Shown one piece after another: positions 51,601 through 63,520 of a stretch of 64,000 nt of DNA (its first letter is position 1; each line of letters begins with the position of its first letter). The notes beneath the pieces are model-generated. The model worked only from the letters and a program-made list of their open reading frames with translations, did no database searches and was not told the DNA's origin. The translations under genes were made by a program, and so were the position numbers. This DNA is from Callaeas wilsoni (Eukaryota > Chordata > Aves > Passeriformes > Callaeidae). Location of the stretch: the NCBI GenBank assembly GCA_013398955.1, contig VWPU01013669.1, positions 62,001 through 126,000 of the forward strand. Direction: 5' to 3'.

Positions 51601-52716
51601 CAAACACATGTAAAAGGCAATAGGAGCTACACTGCTAAATATTGTTTTAAATACAATAAGAATAGCACATCATCTCTGTGTCTGCCTGTGTTTTTCTGTG
51701 GCATGGAACATACAGAGCAAAAACAACATTACATCCAAAGCTTCCTTGCTGTTTATTGAAGGGACAATGATGTTAACATTATTATTCTAGATCTAAATCT
51801 TAACCACTTACCTTATTTACATAATTGCAAGACAAACATATATTTTACTCAATGGCTGGAAAAGATTCCAGCAGTGTGATTGCCTAGAAATTAAAAAGTA
51901 GAATTGCAGGGTGTACGTGTGAGATGAAAATGGCTTGTTTTAACACAGCTGGTGTATCTTATCTTCTGTGCACTTTCAAACACAGCACTTATGAGGACGC
52001 TTGTCCTCCTCCACCCAGGTCTCCAACAAAGTAGAGGATTTATTTCCTTTGCGAACCTTCCTCTGGAATGCACTCACTCCAGAAGTTATTCCTCATTTAT
52101 ACTTGTTTAAGCAACTGGGAGAATCAAAGCAGTTTTTAAAATAATGTAAAAACGAGAGTTCATTCAACTTTTAGTGTTTCTTGGACTGAAATCTTCTATT
52201 ACTTAGAATTCTATGCTGAAGTGGATCAGGGATTTTGTAGAAGGTGTGACTAATATCTGACTGATAAGATGTCACCTCTTCTCTACTGCTTCTGTTGAGG
52301 CACTGATGTATTAGCTACTGAACTACTGTAAAACTGTTTTAGTTTGAACCATCTTGGGTACAGCAAACAGCTGACGACTTGCCTCCTCGGGGCAGCTCTA
52401 TCCCACTCTATTATCCCACCCACTAGATGCCACCAAGAGCTGATTGTGTTTGTATCAGGAAGGAATCTCTTTCCCCACTACTCACACCCCGTTCAGGAAC
52501 CACTTGGAGCTAAGGCTGCTGAAGGAGACCTGATTCATTCCCTGGGAGCCAGCTGAGTGGTGTACTTCACACAACAAGCCTCTGCATGACATTACAGTCA
52601 ATCCCAACAGCTTGTTCTAAAACATGTTCCAGGGACAGCTCCTTGGACCGTTGCTTCCTCATCCATCCTCCTAAGAGAGCAGTAATCAAAGTTTTATTAT
52701 CTAAATCATGGATTAA

Positions 52717-52739
52717 TTTTTTTTTATTATTATTATTTT
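52717..52739. repeat. T-run followed by (ATT)n
   Basis: Nine T residues grade into four ATT trinucleotides. Simple sequence only. Confidence 0.75.
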
Positions 52740-53548
52740 CCCTAGCAGATGGCCTTTTTCCAAAATAATTTCACAATCAGAGATACTTATCATGGGGAAG
52801 GTAATACTGTTCTGAAACAAACTCCCAGATGGGGCCACGTGGAATAAATGTGTTGTTGCTTAGATAAAGGGAAGGCATTAGACTGCTGACCACTGTGTGG
52901 ATGCTGCCACGGAGGAGCAGCACGGCCCTGCTCTGTGCTATTAAATATTCTACTACTTGTTCTTCCGCCCTGAGTCTTCTCTCCTCACCCCACATAACCC
53001 TTTCCTCAGAAAACATTTATGCTAAGAAGAAAAATGTTTTCCAGCATTTAAACAACAACAAAAAAGTTGCGTTTAGCTACAACACATGTCTGTCTTTAAA
53101 AATCTGGATTGGTTTTATACTTAATTCATTCACTGATTTGTAATAAATGAATAAACCTAATTTGGAGGATAATAAAAAATATGAACTGTATTACTGAAGC
53201 CAAAAGCAATAACTACAACTTGGTTTTTCGAGATTCTTTGCTCCTTCAGACCCAAGTATTACTGTTGCAATTTTTTTTCCTGTATTTTAAGTGTTTTGTT
53301 TATTTGATTTCTGCATTAAAGGAACACTCCAGTGTAATATAAAAGGATACTATAATCACGATGTCTAATTACAAAAAAAAAGCTAAGTGTCTAATATAAA
53401 AACATGCAATAAAAAAAGAATAACTACCACATCAAAAGCCACCAACACAACAATCTTATGAAGCAGGCTAGGAAGAACTACTCAGCTCTCCCCCTTACAG
53501 AATATGGGGAACCAGAAAATTTTGCTTCTTTTGAGAATATTGAACAAG

Positions 53549-53649
53549 GTACTGGATAATCTCATCTAGGCTCCCTCTTCCATGAAAGGCTGGACAAAAT
53601 GACCTTCCAAGCCCCCTTCCAGCCTGGGCTGCTCTGTGATTCTATAAGA
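53549..53649 (+). mobile_element. CR1 3'-terminal fragment, plus orientation
   Basis: The order CTGGATAATCTCATCTAGGC, CCATGAAAGGCTGGACAAAA, TGACCTTCCAAG, CCCCCTTCCAGCCTGGGCTG and GTGATTCTATAAGAT is the standard CR1 3' end. It keeps a copy of the terminal GATTCTAT-type 8-bp repeat unit (about 53638-53645), so this copy retains its true 3' terminus. Only about 100 bp is recognisable; the 5' boundary is approximate. It is a short, severely 5'-truncated insertion with no coding capacity. Confidence 0.9.
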
Positions 53650-53735
53650 TTGGAAGACCTCTCTGATGCATGGCTCCCACATTAGCTGCAGCTTTTCCTC
53701 CTTGGTTTCTCTCTAATTTCAAGAGCTTGTTCTTA

Positions 53736-53804
53736 CTGTTTTGTTGGGTTTGGGGTTTGTTTGTTTGTTTGTTTGGGGTTTTTTTGGTTTGTTTGTTTTT
53801 CCCC
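53736..53804. repeat. (GTTT)n low-complexity tract
   Basis: Several GTTT tetramers with interspersed GGGG and T-runs. It lies about 90 bp downstream of the CR1 3' end at 53649 but is not contiguous with it. Confidence 0.85.
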
Positions 53805-54438
53805 TGATTCCCAAGAGTAACAAATGTGAAATGGTATCCTTCTGGCTGCTAGTGGGCAGGATCTTGTGTTCTTCACACATTTAGATTTTCCATCAAAATC
53901 ATCAGGAATGTATTAAAACAAGCAGGCTAGTTTCCATCTCTTGGCACGAGTCAATGAAGCATTTAGATGTACATGAAACACAAGACTGACTATGCAACTG
54001 GCAGCTTCCAAAAAGGAGTAGATCATTTAAATATGTTCCTGAAGGAGCAATGTTTCTTTACCTGGCCACAACCAGCCCTACTAAAAGAAACAGTAAAATT
54101 GCAGACAGCCTTGCCATTCTCAGCTTCCCTCGAATTAACAAACAATTTAGATTTGTTTTGTAGACCTGGAAAAGTCTGAAGACTACTTTGTATTAAAGGC
54201 AGCTCATTACTTTTGTCCATATGCAAGTGGACAGGAGTCTAATGTGCCAAATTCCAATCCTGAATGACTGTTTAAGCATAAATCCACTCACAAGACACAG
54301 GCATGAGCAACTTTGAAGGATTTGAAGGTAGAAGGGACAAAGGAACAAAGCAGAGCCATCAGAAAGATTTTTCAGAGATTCTCAACACCATCGACCCACA
54401 GCAACATTCTTACTGAATCAGCAGAAATTATCCTGCGG

Positions 54439-54511
54439 AAAAAAAATAACAAAAAACCCTCAACCCACAAAAGCAATTCAAATTCCCAAAAAAACCCTAA
54501 ACATTTTTTTT
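54439..54511. repeat. A/C-rich low-complexity tract
   Basis: A-runs alternating with CCC and CAA words, ending in a T8 run. It creates an Asn/Lys/Ser-rich fake translation. Confidence 0.7.
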
Positions 54512-56458
54512 GCATCTCATGTGTAGGACTTCCTGTTTCTGTGTAACTTGGCAGTGGAGCAATTTTTAGCAAAGATACCAACAGAAGATTCATCAGCAGC
54601 CATACTGACATCTGAAGAGGCATATGCTCATGAAAAGTATTTTGCCTGTTTGCTTTAACCTGATATTTAAACTCACAAAGTATAGATATACCTTGGAAAA
54701 TGTCATTTACCTTGTGCACAGGCATGTGTCTGTGCTTTTTAAGATTATTTCAGCACAGTGAAAACATTTAATAAAATCCAGATAATGATGAAACTGACAA
54801 ATAGGAACATTCCAGAGAGCATTGGCTGTTTTTGTTATTTCTATTCCACTTTTGAAGGAAATTTTAAGTAGGCTGGTTGGTTGTTGTTTTTTTTTTTTAG
54901 CAGAGGAAAAACAGACATGAGACAAATAATGATTCTTAGAAAAGCACTTTCTATAGATCACTTCCTGCTAACTCATTCTTCCATTGGCAGACCTCATTCA
55001 TTTTTCCATGTTGATTTTGAGAAAGTGATTAAATAGCTTTAAGAACAATAGAATTACAAGTCTTTTGAGGAAGGGAGAACACTTTAGGCAGATAATTTTT
55101 TTTTCAGAGTGAAGTCTGTTACAATCAATTGGCTACAAAGATGATCCAAACAGTCAAATCCTCCTGCAATTTCAAAATGTGTTGATTTAACTAAGATTTA
55201 AGCAACTTAAGTACATTGTTCAGGACAGATTCTAGTGCAGAAGAATTCTGGGTACATTTGCCAGTCAATGATTCCCGCCATTATTTGCAAGTGTTCATTC
55301 CTTTGCTCTAGTGTTTCCATTCTGCATGCAACTTCCTTTGATTTTATCATTGCTGCAATTAATTGTCCTAAATCTAAAACAGCACTTCAAACAGAATTTA
55401 ACTTGGTCAAATCAGACTTAAATTGCAAGAGATTCACTGCAATGTAATCTCTGCTGAGATGTTTACAAGCTGCCTGTGGAGGAGAACTAAAAGCCAAAAG
55501 GGATTTCAGAAAGAAGCTTGTGGAAAGGCCAGTTGTATCTAACTATGTATACCATGCCACACCGCAATCATGTTCTCTCTCCAGAGTCTGCAGTCCTACC
55601 AAGAATTATAGCATTTCAGTTCACTTCTGTACACTACACCTTCCACTCAAAAGACAAGAAAAGTGGATTAATCTGCTATAAGGTAGTAGGGATGCAAAAC
55701 CTAATTGCTGTCACTATCCTGATGCAAACCGCTATATAAATCTAAAGTCTTTATAATTTCCTTCAGCGAGCTTTCTCACTAAGATTTGTTTGCATTTCGG
55801 GTTTTACCTTCACTGCCCTCATACCTCCATGTTCCACCTGCATGTCTCTGAGACAACACAAGTCTCCCCGCGACATTCTGTGGCATATCCAAACTCAAAG
55901 AGGAAGAAATACAGATTTAGGTTCAATTTAGTCAAGTGGGCATGTTCCCTACAGTATAACTTTCAGAAGCAGAAGTCCTTGCTGCTACCAAATGAAATGA
56001 AAAATCTTGCTCATCAAGAGCATCAGAAGAAAAACACATTTTCCTGCCTCCTCTTTGCCGAAAAGGACAAGAAGTGAAAAGTATGTCGAAGGCTCACACA
56101 TTATTACCTTGACAGAACAAGTTGCTTTTAGGCTCCAAGTAAGAAATTGAGATATTACAGTTTTTATTTCTAGATGGCTCTAGAAAAATTCATGGCAAAG
56201 GGAGCCTGTGGTGATGGGCTCTTGCTGTAGAGGGAAGCTACTCATCGGCTTGAAGAACATTCCAAGAGTTTTGGGATTCAGTAGGCTCACAAAATAAAGA
56301 CAACACTGCTAGGCACAATGTCTTATCTAAGATTAATAAAACCTTTAAAAGCATGAAAATGTGAACATATTCTCTTAGAGAAAGATATGTCTTAAAGCCA
56401 GCAGTATACACACACTTTTACAAACATAATGAGGCCTTGCGCCCCAAAAACTTGTGCA

Positions 56459-56493
56459 TTTTCTTTCTTTCTTCTTTTTTTTTTTTTTTTTTT
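56459..56493. repeat. TTTC/poly-T tract
   Basis: A few TTTC and TTC units are followed by about 19 uninterrupted T (56475-56493). It could be the antisense of a retrotransposed poly-A tail, but the neighbouring sequence is not recognised as a processed copy. Confidence 0.85.
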
Positions 56494-57949
56494 AAATTAG
56501 TAGTAACACCAACACAAAACTTCAGTGTTCTGAGAATTAGGAGGACATGGACAGATTATTTTTCAGTAGAATTCATAATCTATTTATAAATTGAATTGGT
56601 TGCTTTCTTAATGGCCTCTGTACCACCAATAAACAGTGAAACCGCCAAGTAATGCTACTAATAGTTTGTCAGATTCTATGTATGAGAAGGTTCCTCTTTG
56701 TACAGAGAATCAGCCTGATTACTTGCAGGCACAAATGGGTCATCCAATTAAAGACTCCGTTTGGCACCTAAAAGCTGTGTCAGGCTTTCTGAAATTCTGA
56801 GGGTCCATTCTGCAGGAAAAAAAACATTAGGCATTTTAAAGAGACTACCAAATATAAAATACCTAACTATATAAAAAAAAATATATAAATTTTAAATGAA
56901 AATACATGACAGATGCATCCAGAGTTAGAAAGAATGGAAAAGGAGAGGAGAGATAGACTGGGAGAACAGAGAATGTGTCCATGGCAGGCAGATATAATCT
57001 AGGTTATTCTTTACCTTATAGATAAATCATAACATTTCTGAGTACAAGAAGATGAAAAACAGCCTTAATGAGAGGGAGCACATGAAGGTCAATAAACACA
57101 TGGGTCTTAGAGACCCGTTTACTGATTTAATCTAGCATCTTGAATCCACTAAAGCTTGAAAACAGAGGTGCTGGAAGCCATTAAAGAAGAATGCTGTGAA
57201 AACCAATGTATGAAGCAATTTGAGATGTTCACTGATGACAGCATATGAGCAACAGAGACCTCCACCCAAATAATATGTTCCATTTTTACATCTAGAGTCT
57301 GGATGGAATAAGAAGGTGGTTAAGAGCTGAGTAGTGGTATGTAGGCAGAAAGATCCATAATTCTGAAGAACTATGGAAAATAATAAAATAAGTGGTAATT
57401 AGATTAGGGCATCCTAGAGAACACAGGGAATTTGGGGCTAAGTCGTGATGAAAATGGAAGGAGCGAAGAAAGAAGTTAAAGTCTGAATAAGATGACAGAA
57501 TTTGGTGCTTAAAGATAGCCAATTTCTTAGCATCTCAGGAATGCAACAAGTTTGTGAGAAAATCCTTTTGAAACCTTGATCATTGCTTTTGCCACTGAGC
57601 TCATGTCCCAGTAGGGCTTTCTGATGGAATCAGACTCTAATGTGGGACATTTTAATTGTGTTTGCTGGCCCAGCAGAAAATGGTGAGTCTAATGGGCTGG
57701 TTATATTTAACATTGCAGAGAGAGAACACACAGAGCAGAGTGGAACACCAAAAAAGAGATGTGACAAAGTAATGAGTTACCTGGAGCCAAAGAGGAAGGA
57801 AGTAGATGGTAGAAGTAGGGCAAACATGCCTCGGAGAAAGGAGGATGACTTCCTACTTTTGGATTGCTGCATTTCTTTACATACATTTCCCCAAATCTGT
57901 TGATGGTGTTGTAACCTCGGCTAGCTCAGTTGAAGTTCAGACTGATTTT

Positions 57950-57975
57950 GGTTGTTGTTGTTGTTGTTTTGGTTT
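57950..57975. repeat. (GTT)n short tandem repeat
   Basis: About five GTT units flanked by GGTT and TTTT. It lies about 75 bp from the start of the CR1 copy at 58051. Confidence 0.85.
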
Positions 57976-58050
57976 AGTTTCCTCATAAAGGCATTTATTT
58001 ACCGGAGTCTACAATCAAATTTACCTTAAGTAGACAACAGTGCAAAAATG

Positions 58051-58592
58051 ATGGATTCATGGAACTGCTGAGGTGTGAAGGGGCTTCTGGAGATTGTCTA
58101 ATCTCCAGATTGCACAACACCTGTGCCCAAAGCAGGGACAACTAGAGAGGTTGGTCCAGTAAGTTTTTGAGTAACTCCAAGGATGGAGGCTCCTCAATCT
58201 CTCTAAGCAACTTGTTCCAGTATTCAACCGGTTTTATACTACGAAAGTTGTCTTTTATGTTTACACAGAGTTTCCTGTGTTTCAGTTTGTGCTCGGTACC
58301 CCTTGTTCTTACACGGAGTAGTGTTGAGAAGAGTTTGGTTCTGTCTTCTCTACGACTGCCTCATCAAGTATTTCTGTGCATTGAAAAGACTTGCCCCAGG
58401 TTCTCTCTTGTCTACGGTGAATAGTTCCAGCTCTCTGATCCTCTCCCAATGTCAGATACTCCAGTACTTTAATCATCTTCAAGACCCTTTGCTGGACATT
58501 GGGGAGTCCAGAAATGAATCTGGAACTCCAGGTGGCTGTCACCAGGGCTGAGGAGAGGGACGGGAAGGATCATCTCCTTTGACCCATCTGTT
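58051..58592 (-). mobile_element. CR1 retrotransposon 3' portion, minus orientation
   Basis: On the plus strand the copy opens with a diverged CR1 end (GATTCATGGAACTGCTGAGG), followed in standard order by GCCCAAAGCAGGGACAACTA, CAACTTGTTCCAGTATTCAA, TTTCCTGTGTTTCAGTTTGTG-like text near 58270, TACCCCTTGTTCTTACAC, CAGCTCTCTGATCCTCTCCC and CACCAGGGCTGAGGAGAGGG. The element therefore lies on the minus strand and is truncated at about 58592. Compared with typical CR1, about 30 bp appear to be missing after GCTGGACATT (near 58495). Divergence is moderate and the reading frame is broken, so it is inactive. Confidence 0.93.
58086..58109. repeat. Perfect 10-bp hairpin inside CR1 copy
   Basis: TCTGGAGATT (58086-58095) and AATCTCCAGA (58100-58109) are exact reverse complements with a 4-nt loop GTCT. 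Related CR1 copies have TCTGGAGATCATCTAGTCC here, so the right arm looks like a local change specific to this copy. Confidence 0.8.
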
Positions 58593-59821
58593 CTGCAGTA
58601 TGGCAAATAAAACAGAATTATTGCAGGGGATTAGCAGAGGACAACTCAGCTTATTACATTTGCAGAGAGGACTATGAGAAAAGCAGGGTGACTGCTTGTG
58701 TCATCGGTCCAACCTGGTTATACCAAAATATCTCACAGGGTTTCTCCGGTATAGACCTTTCTGCCTTGTATCTTTCTCTCGGACTATGGCAAAGACTCAA
58801 CACCAAAAAACCAACATCCCAAGTAAATGTCCAGAAATCCTTCATATTTTTCAGGATTGTTTATCAGAGTTGTTCACAAACTATTACAAGACCTAGATCT
58901 ATACAGAAAGAGCAGAAGAGTAGCTAACATTATATAACACAACTACAACAAAGAAACCTTTTTCCACATTAATCATCCCAGCTGATGAGAAGTAAATGCA
59001 CTACTTGTCAGAAGCTAGAAGAAATTACCACCAACATATTAAAATTTATTGCAAATTCTAGAAAAAATCTTCACATTTTTCCAGGGGCAAGCTTAATAGC
59101 ATGCATAAGCTATGATGAACATTTATAGCCCTCCTTTTCCTCTCTCATCACAGTGCACACTCTCCTGCCTGTGAACAAAAAATCTCTGTAAGGTAGGAGT
59201 CACAACAGGTGGTAAACACTCCAACATTTAAGGGCTTGTTTAGATGGTAAATGAAACCAATCCAATTAAATCAGTTGTAAATCACACCCTTAACATTTCA
59301 TCAGTAGTTAGCATGAGACAGAGATTTCAGAGCCATTTCAGTACAGCTAAATGTGATTTCTTTTATCAGCTTAAATTACATCAAACTAGGGTTTACAAAT
59401 AGACCTTAATCAAAATATTAGTCATTAGAATGCAGTTATTTCCTTTGGTTCTAGTTACCACATAGATGAATCCTAAGACTTTGTAAACATATGCATACAC
59501 ACACAGAACACTCACTGGTTCAGTGGGAAGACAGATTACAAATTACTCAGTGCTGCCAATTAGTGAACAAGCAGGGCAAAAAAAATCTGCAAACAGAGGC
59601 AAAGCAGAATGCTTCACAAAATGTATGCTGCTTCTTGCATTTGAAAAATGTCATAACTGATACTGTGAAACATCTTACCAAGAGAACCAGGGAATATCAT
59701 GTAACACTAGATATCCGAAAATATATGAGAATATATAACACATAGGAAAGAAATTCTCATTACAGCCCTGGGTTAAACATTTAGCAAATATTCTCAGAAG
59801 AGATGCGTGTCAGCTTGAGAT

Positions 59822-59863
59822 ATATATCAGCAAATGGCAAGGGAAGCTTTTATGCTGATATAT
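59822..59863. repeat. Inverted repeat, 11-bp arms and 20-nt loop
   Basis: ATATATCAGCA (59822-59832) is the exact reverse complement of TGCTGATATAT (59853-59863). The stem is too short for a typical miRNA precursor. It may be a chance palindrome or a protein-binding pair. Confidence 0.75.
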
Positions 59864-60581
59864 CGACATGATTGTTCAAGAATACTGCAAGTAATTTTCT
59901 GTAGGACGCCCTAAAACAAATTAGTGCTACTGTATACACAGCCCCCCGTTAAGCTTTCTACCAGCATTTCTGTAGTCATGTTATACCAGTGCAAATGTGC
60001 AAGAGCCAGCAAATCTTTAACTCTGCATATTCTGCAGAAAGTTTTCAAATAACTTCCTGTGAGGATTCAACAGAAAATTTTGACCTGCTATGCTCATTCA
60101 GTCAGGGAAGAAAAAGTGTGCCACATGACCAATAACGAACAGGCAGTACAGCTTAAATTACCAATATTGAACACCTCCACAAACCACAAAGTAATTTGCA
60201 ACATGTCAGTCAGCTGCAAAGACTTCTGAGGAAACGGCAGCCAGCTGGGAGGTGTTGCGTAAAGAGGTGAGATTCAAATAAGCAAATGAGGCAGCTTTAA
60301 TACTTACATAAGCTAAGGCAGCATCTACATTACTTTCACTCTCTTGTTAGCAAGTGAGACTGTTTTCCATGGATCATGGAGAGCCTGTGCTCTTATATGG
60401 AGCTGCTTTCTGTACCAAGGAATCCCATGCAATGCTCTGCAGGAGGGGTATGGCAAATAAATAAATAGAACTTCACAAAATTAGCATCACTGGCCTCCAG
60501 TCGGGATCCAGTCCCTAAGGGACAAAATGGTGCAGTCAGAGTCAGGATGACTCCAGGCAGATGCCATATCCACTGTGTGGA

Positions 60582-60618
60582 TTAAACATGAATGTCTGGT
60601 TTAAACATGAATGTCTGG
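60582..60618. repeat. 18-bp direct duplication, 19-bp period
   Basis: TTAAACATGAATGTCTGG occurs at 60582-60599 and again at 60601-60618 with one T between. It is an exact and probably recent micro-duplication. Confidence 0.9.
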
Positions 60619-61636
60619 GTGAGTTTTTGCCACCCCATAATGACCTTATATTTTCAGACGCTGGCTCAGCATCAAAAGACATGGAAAGGGATGTGATTAC
60701 TCTCTGCAAATATACCAAGGAGGAAGTATATGATAGGAGGAAAGAAGAATGTAAAAACAATGTTGGCACAGCAACAGGGAGAAGTCAGCCAGAAATATGT
60801 TTAGATATTAGAAAAAAAGGTCATAAGCTTCAGGGAAAAAAGTGACCCTGGAGCAGATATTGCATAAATATAACAAGGGAAGAAATCCTTTCCTCATTTT
60901 TAACATGGTTGATGCTAAGCATAATACAATGCAGTTACTTGTTGCAGGAAGGGACAGGCCTGGGAAGGTCCCTCAACTCCTGTCAAAATTTATATGCATA
61001 GATGGAGAGACAGACATAGAAAAAGGTTGGTTATATGTAGCAAGGTGAGCCTCAAAAGAATATGAACAAAAGTAAATTTATTTCCTCAAGGGAAAAAAAA
61101 ACCAACAAAATCCAGCAGCGAGTAGCTAACATAAGCAACCATGTTATAACTTTGGACGTTGTTTTTTTCAAAATATTGGCATACTGTTGTCATGCAGCTA
61201 TTATGAAGAAATCACACTGTGAAGCAAGAAGCCTTCCTGCAAACCAGGATGGGAAGCACAGAATCAGCTGCAGTTTTTTCACTGCAGGGGTTTCTCTAAA
61301 GGAAAAAAAATAATAATCTGATCACTGGTTTTGTGCACACACACTAAGAAAAATTCAGTTTGCAAACAATGAACTTCTTTTGTGTTCAGCATTGGCAAAG
61401 CAATTGGTTCTAGTTTGAGATTGGATTTGTGCCACTGCAAAAGCAGTTTGTCTTTTCTGTTCTGAAAAGTACTGTAATGAAGAGCTTCAACAGAGAGGAT
61501 TTTTATCATTAGACTCCGGCTATATTTTCTTTCAATTTCTCTCACTTCACAAAAAATAGTATGGAATTCATCATTCCAGCATATTGAGAAATAAAGTAAC
61601 TCTGAAATACTGCAGAAAATGTTGGAACTTATTTAT

Positions 61637-61712
61637 AACAAAAAATCCACAACAACCCAAAAAAACCAAAACCAAATACAACAAACCAATCAAACAAACC
61701 CCCCTCAACACT
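61637..61712. repeat. A/C-rich low-complexity tract
   Basis: About 75 bp almost free of G and poor in T on the plus strand, made of CAA, CCAAA and AACAA words. Its translation is Lys/Thr/Pro/Gln-rich and is an artefact of composition. Confidence 0.8.
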
Positions 61713-63089
61713 AAACTTCCAATATACTGTTATCTTCCTCCTTCACAGGGTTTTCTCTGCTTTCTCCACCAACATTCAGGAACACACCATGATATGACTT
61801 TCCATAGGTACAACAGGTTTTAGTATGCATGCTACACACATGGTGGAATAACAGTGAAAACCCCACATAATTATCAGGTGAGAAATAGGGTCGCATAAAT
61901 AGAAAAGATTCCTAGAGTGCCAGAGAGCTTTTCTTTTGTGCCCTTATGTGTTCAAGAACTCACATTTCCTCTCAAAGCAGATACCTTTGTATATCCAAGC
62001 AAGCAGAATGAGTCCACTTGAAAAAAAATCTGTCCTTCCAATGGCACCTTTATGATAAAATATGAGTAATCCGCTATAAAAATTGGGACCCTACTGCTGG
62101 TTTCTGAGCCAAAAGCTTCTTTATTCCTCACTGTGTCCGTGTGTCTAATAAAAGATTTCACTTCTCCCTCTGAGCGTTGTACCTCTCATATCCTCAGACC
62201 ATCTTGGCTAGAACAACCCTGCTGCATTAAAAAAGACTCACAGCCTTAAAACTTGACAGACGTTTCTTTTTAACACCTTTTTATACAAAAGCAATAACAG
62301 CAGGTAGTAAACTAACACTGCTGCACAGCATGGTATAGGAAGGAAGTGCTATAAACCCTATCACAATTATTTCAGTGAAAGACAAGGCCATCATTAGTGC
62401 TGTATTGATCAACCTCCCCCTCCCATCTCCACTGTTTGAAAATTCATTCAACATTATTATTGCTGCCTCAGACAGTATTATTATAACAGACCTGCATTAT
62501 ACAATAAGAGGCTTTGGTATAATTGACATCTCAAGCACCAGGGAGCTCGCATGTTTGCTGCTGGTTAGAATGAGGTCTCCAGAGGGACACTTTCTTCCTT
62601 GCAAAAGGGGCTATCACATAGTCATTGCAGTGTGTAAATCAAATCCTCAGTGACTGTTGTTTTTTCATTACTTGTCTGTGACCTGGAACCAGATCCTTAC
62701 AACACCATGCTGCTGATTATCCACCTCTGGAACCCACAACTATACGCTGCAATGATGAACTAATACTTGGAAATTGGGTAAAGCAAATGACCTATCTGGG
62801 TTAAAACAACAGGAACTTGTTTACCTTTTAGCCTACTTAAATAGGAAATTGGAAATATAATCCCACTGTTTGGTGCTGTGGAAAATCTCTGGCTCCCATG
62901 CATAGCTGGGCACAGGCCAGACACAGGAAGCACAGGTAGATTTAAAGCATCCATTTCTCCCACCCCCAACCAAATTAAGCTTTTGCCAGAGGTGGTCATT
63001 AAAAGACGCACATGTTGCACATTAAAGGCCATGTGGAAATCAAAGCCAGCAATTTACATAGGGTTTCTGCTAGTGTGAAAGCCCAGGCA

Positions 63090-63274
63090 CGCCTGGGACC
63101 TCCATCTGGCAGGAGGCTGAACACGGGAGCTGAGGCAGGCAAGCACACATTGAGTCCTACTGAGCCCCGTCCCCCACCGGCAGCTGCACAGCGAACAAAG
63201 CGCACGAGCAGGATCGGCCCCCAGACAACACATGAGAAAGGCCGATTTTTAATGTCTGACCAGAGCCCGCTCCG
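63090..63274. promoter_or_regulatory. CpG-enriched patch
   Basis: I count 11 CpG in 185 bp, well above the surrounding DNA, with a GC-rich stretch at 63165-63225. A TTTATAAAGGG TATA-like word follows at about 63289-63299. This could be a weak promoter or an unmethylated regulatory element. No exon could be identified downstream within the window. Confidence 0.3.
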
Positions 63275-63399
63275 CCTAGCAGTCATGATTTATAAAGGGG
63301 ATTTGAGCCCACAGAAAGTACTCACATTTGCCATGGCATGGGGAAATTCTCCTGCATACCCCAAAGTCAACATAATTCACGAAGTTCATACCCCATGTC

Positions 63400-63520
63400 A
63401 GCTGGTCTGAGGAGGAATTCCACCTGCACACCATTTGCATGGATTCACAAGCCCAAAGGCCTCCAGATTGCTCATTTAAATTGTGACTCCCTGGGTAATT
63501 GTCAGCTCCCCACTCTGCCC
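63400..63520. promoter_or_regulatory. Candidate regulatory block with consensus octamer
   Basis: A perfect octamer ATTTGCAT lies at 63433-63440, the consensus for POU-domain factors. It is closely preceded by a CACCTG E-box (63421-63426) and followed by ATTTAAATTG and TAATTG homeodomain-type words (about 63474-63501). Octamers also occur singly at 7225-7232, 27484-27491, 46891-46898 and 51026-51033. The clustering here is suggestive only. Confidence 0.28.

Larger units (their letters stand above)
44771..53548. other. Non-coding stretch with candidate regulatory blocks
   Basis: No exon or RNA gene was recognised. The interesting content is at 46130-47420 (motif-rich blocks) and 48055-48690 (pyrimidine-rich block with a 185-codon open frame), both listed separately. 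The rest has a T-run followed by ATT repeats at 52717-52739 and an octamer ATTTGCAT at 51026-51033. The region 51120-51560 has a TTTCCTTGCAG acceptor-like word ending near 51141, but no supporting open exon. Confidence 0.7.
53650..58050. other. Non-coding stretch, low-complexity tracts only
   Basis: No gene recognised. It includes a G/T-rich (GTTT)n tract at 53736-53804, an A/C-rich tract at 54439-54511, a T-run near 54886-54899, a pyrimidine/poly-T tract at 56459-56493, an A/T tract near 56868-56895 and a (GTT)n tract at 57950-57975. Open frames are at most 117 codons and unrecognised. Confidence 0.75.

Noticed and set aside
63012..63410. 132-codon plus-strand open frame
   Set aside because: It crosses a CpG-enriched patch where stops are depleted, and shows no domain, splice structure or family resemblance.
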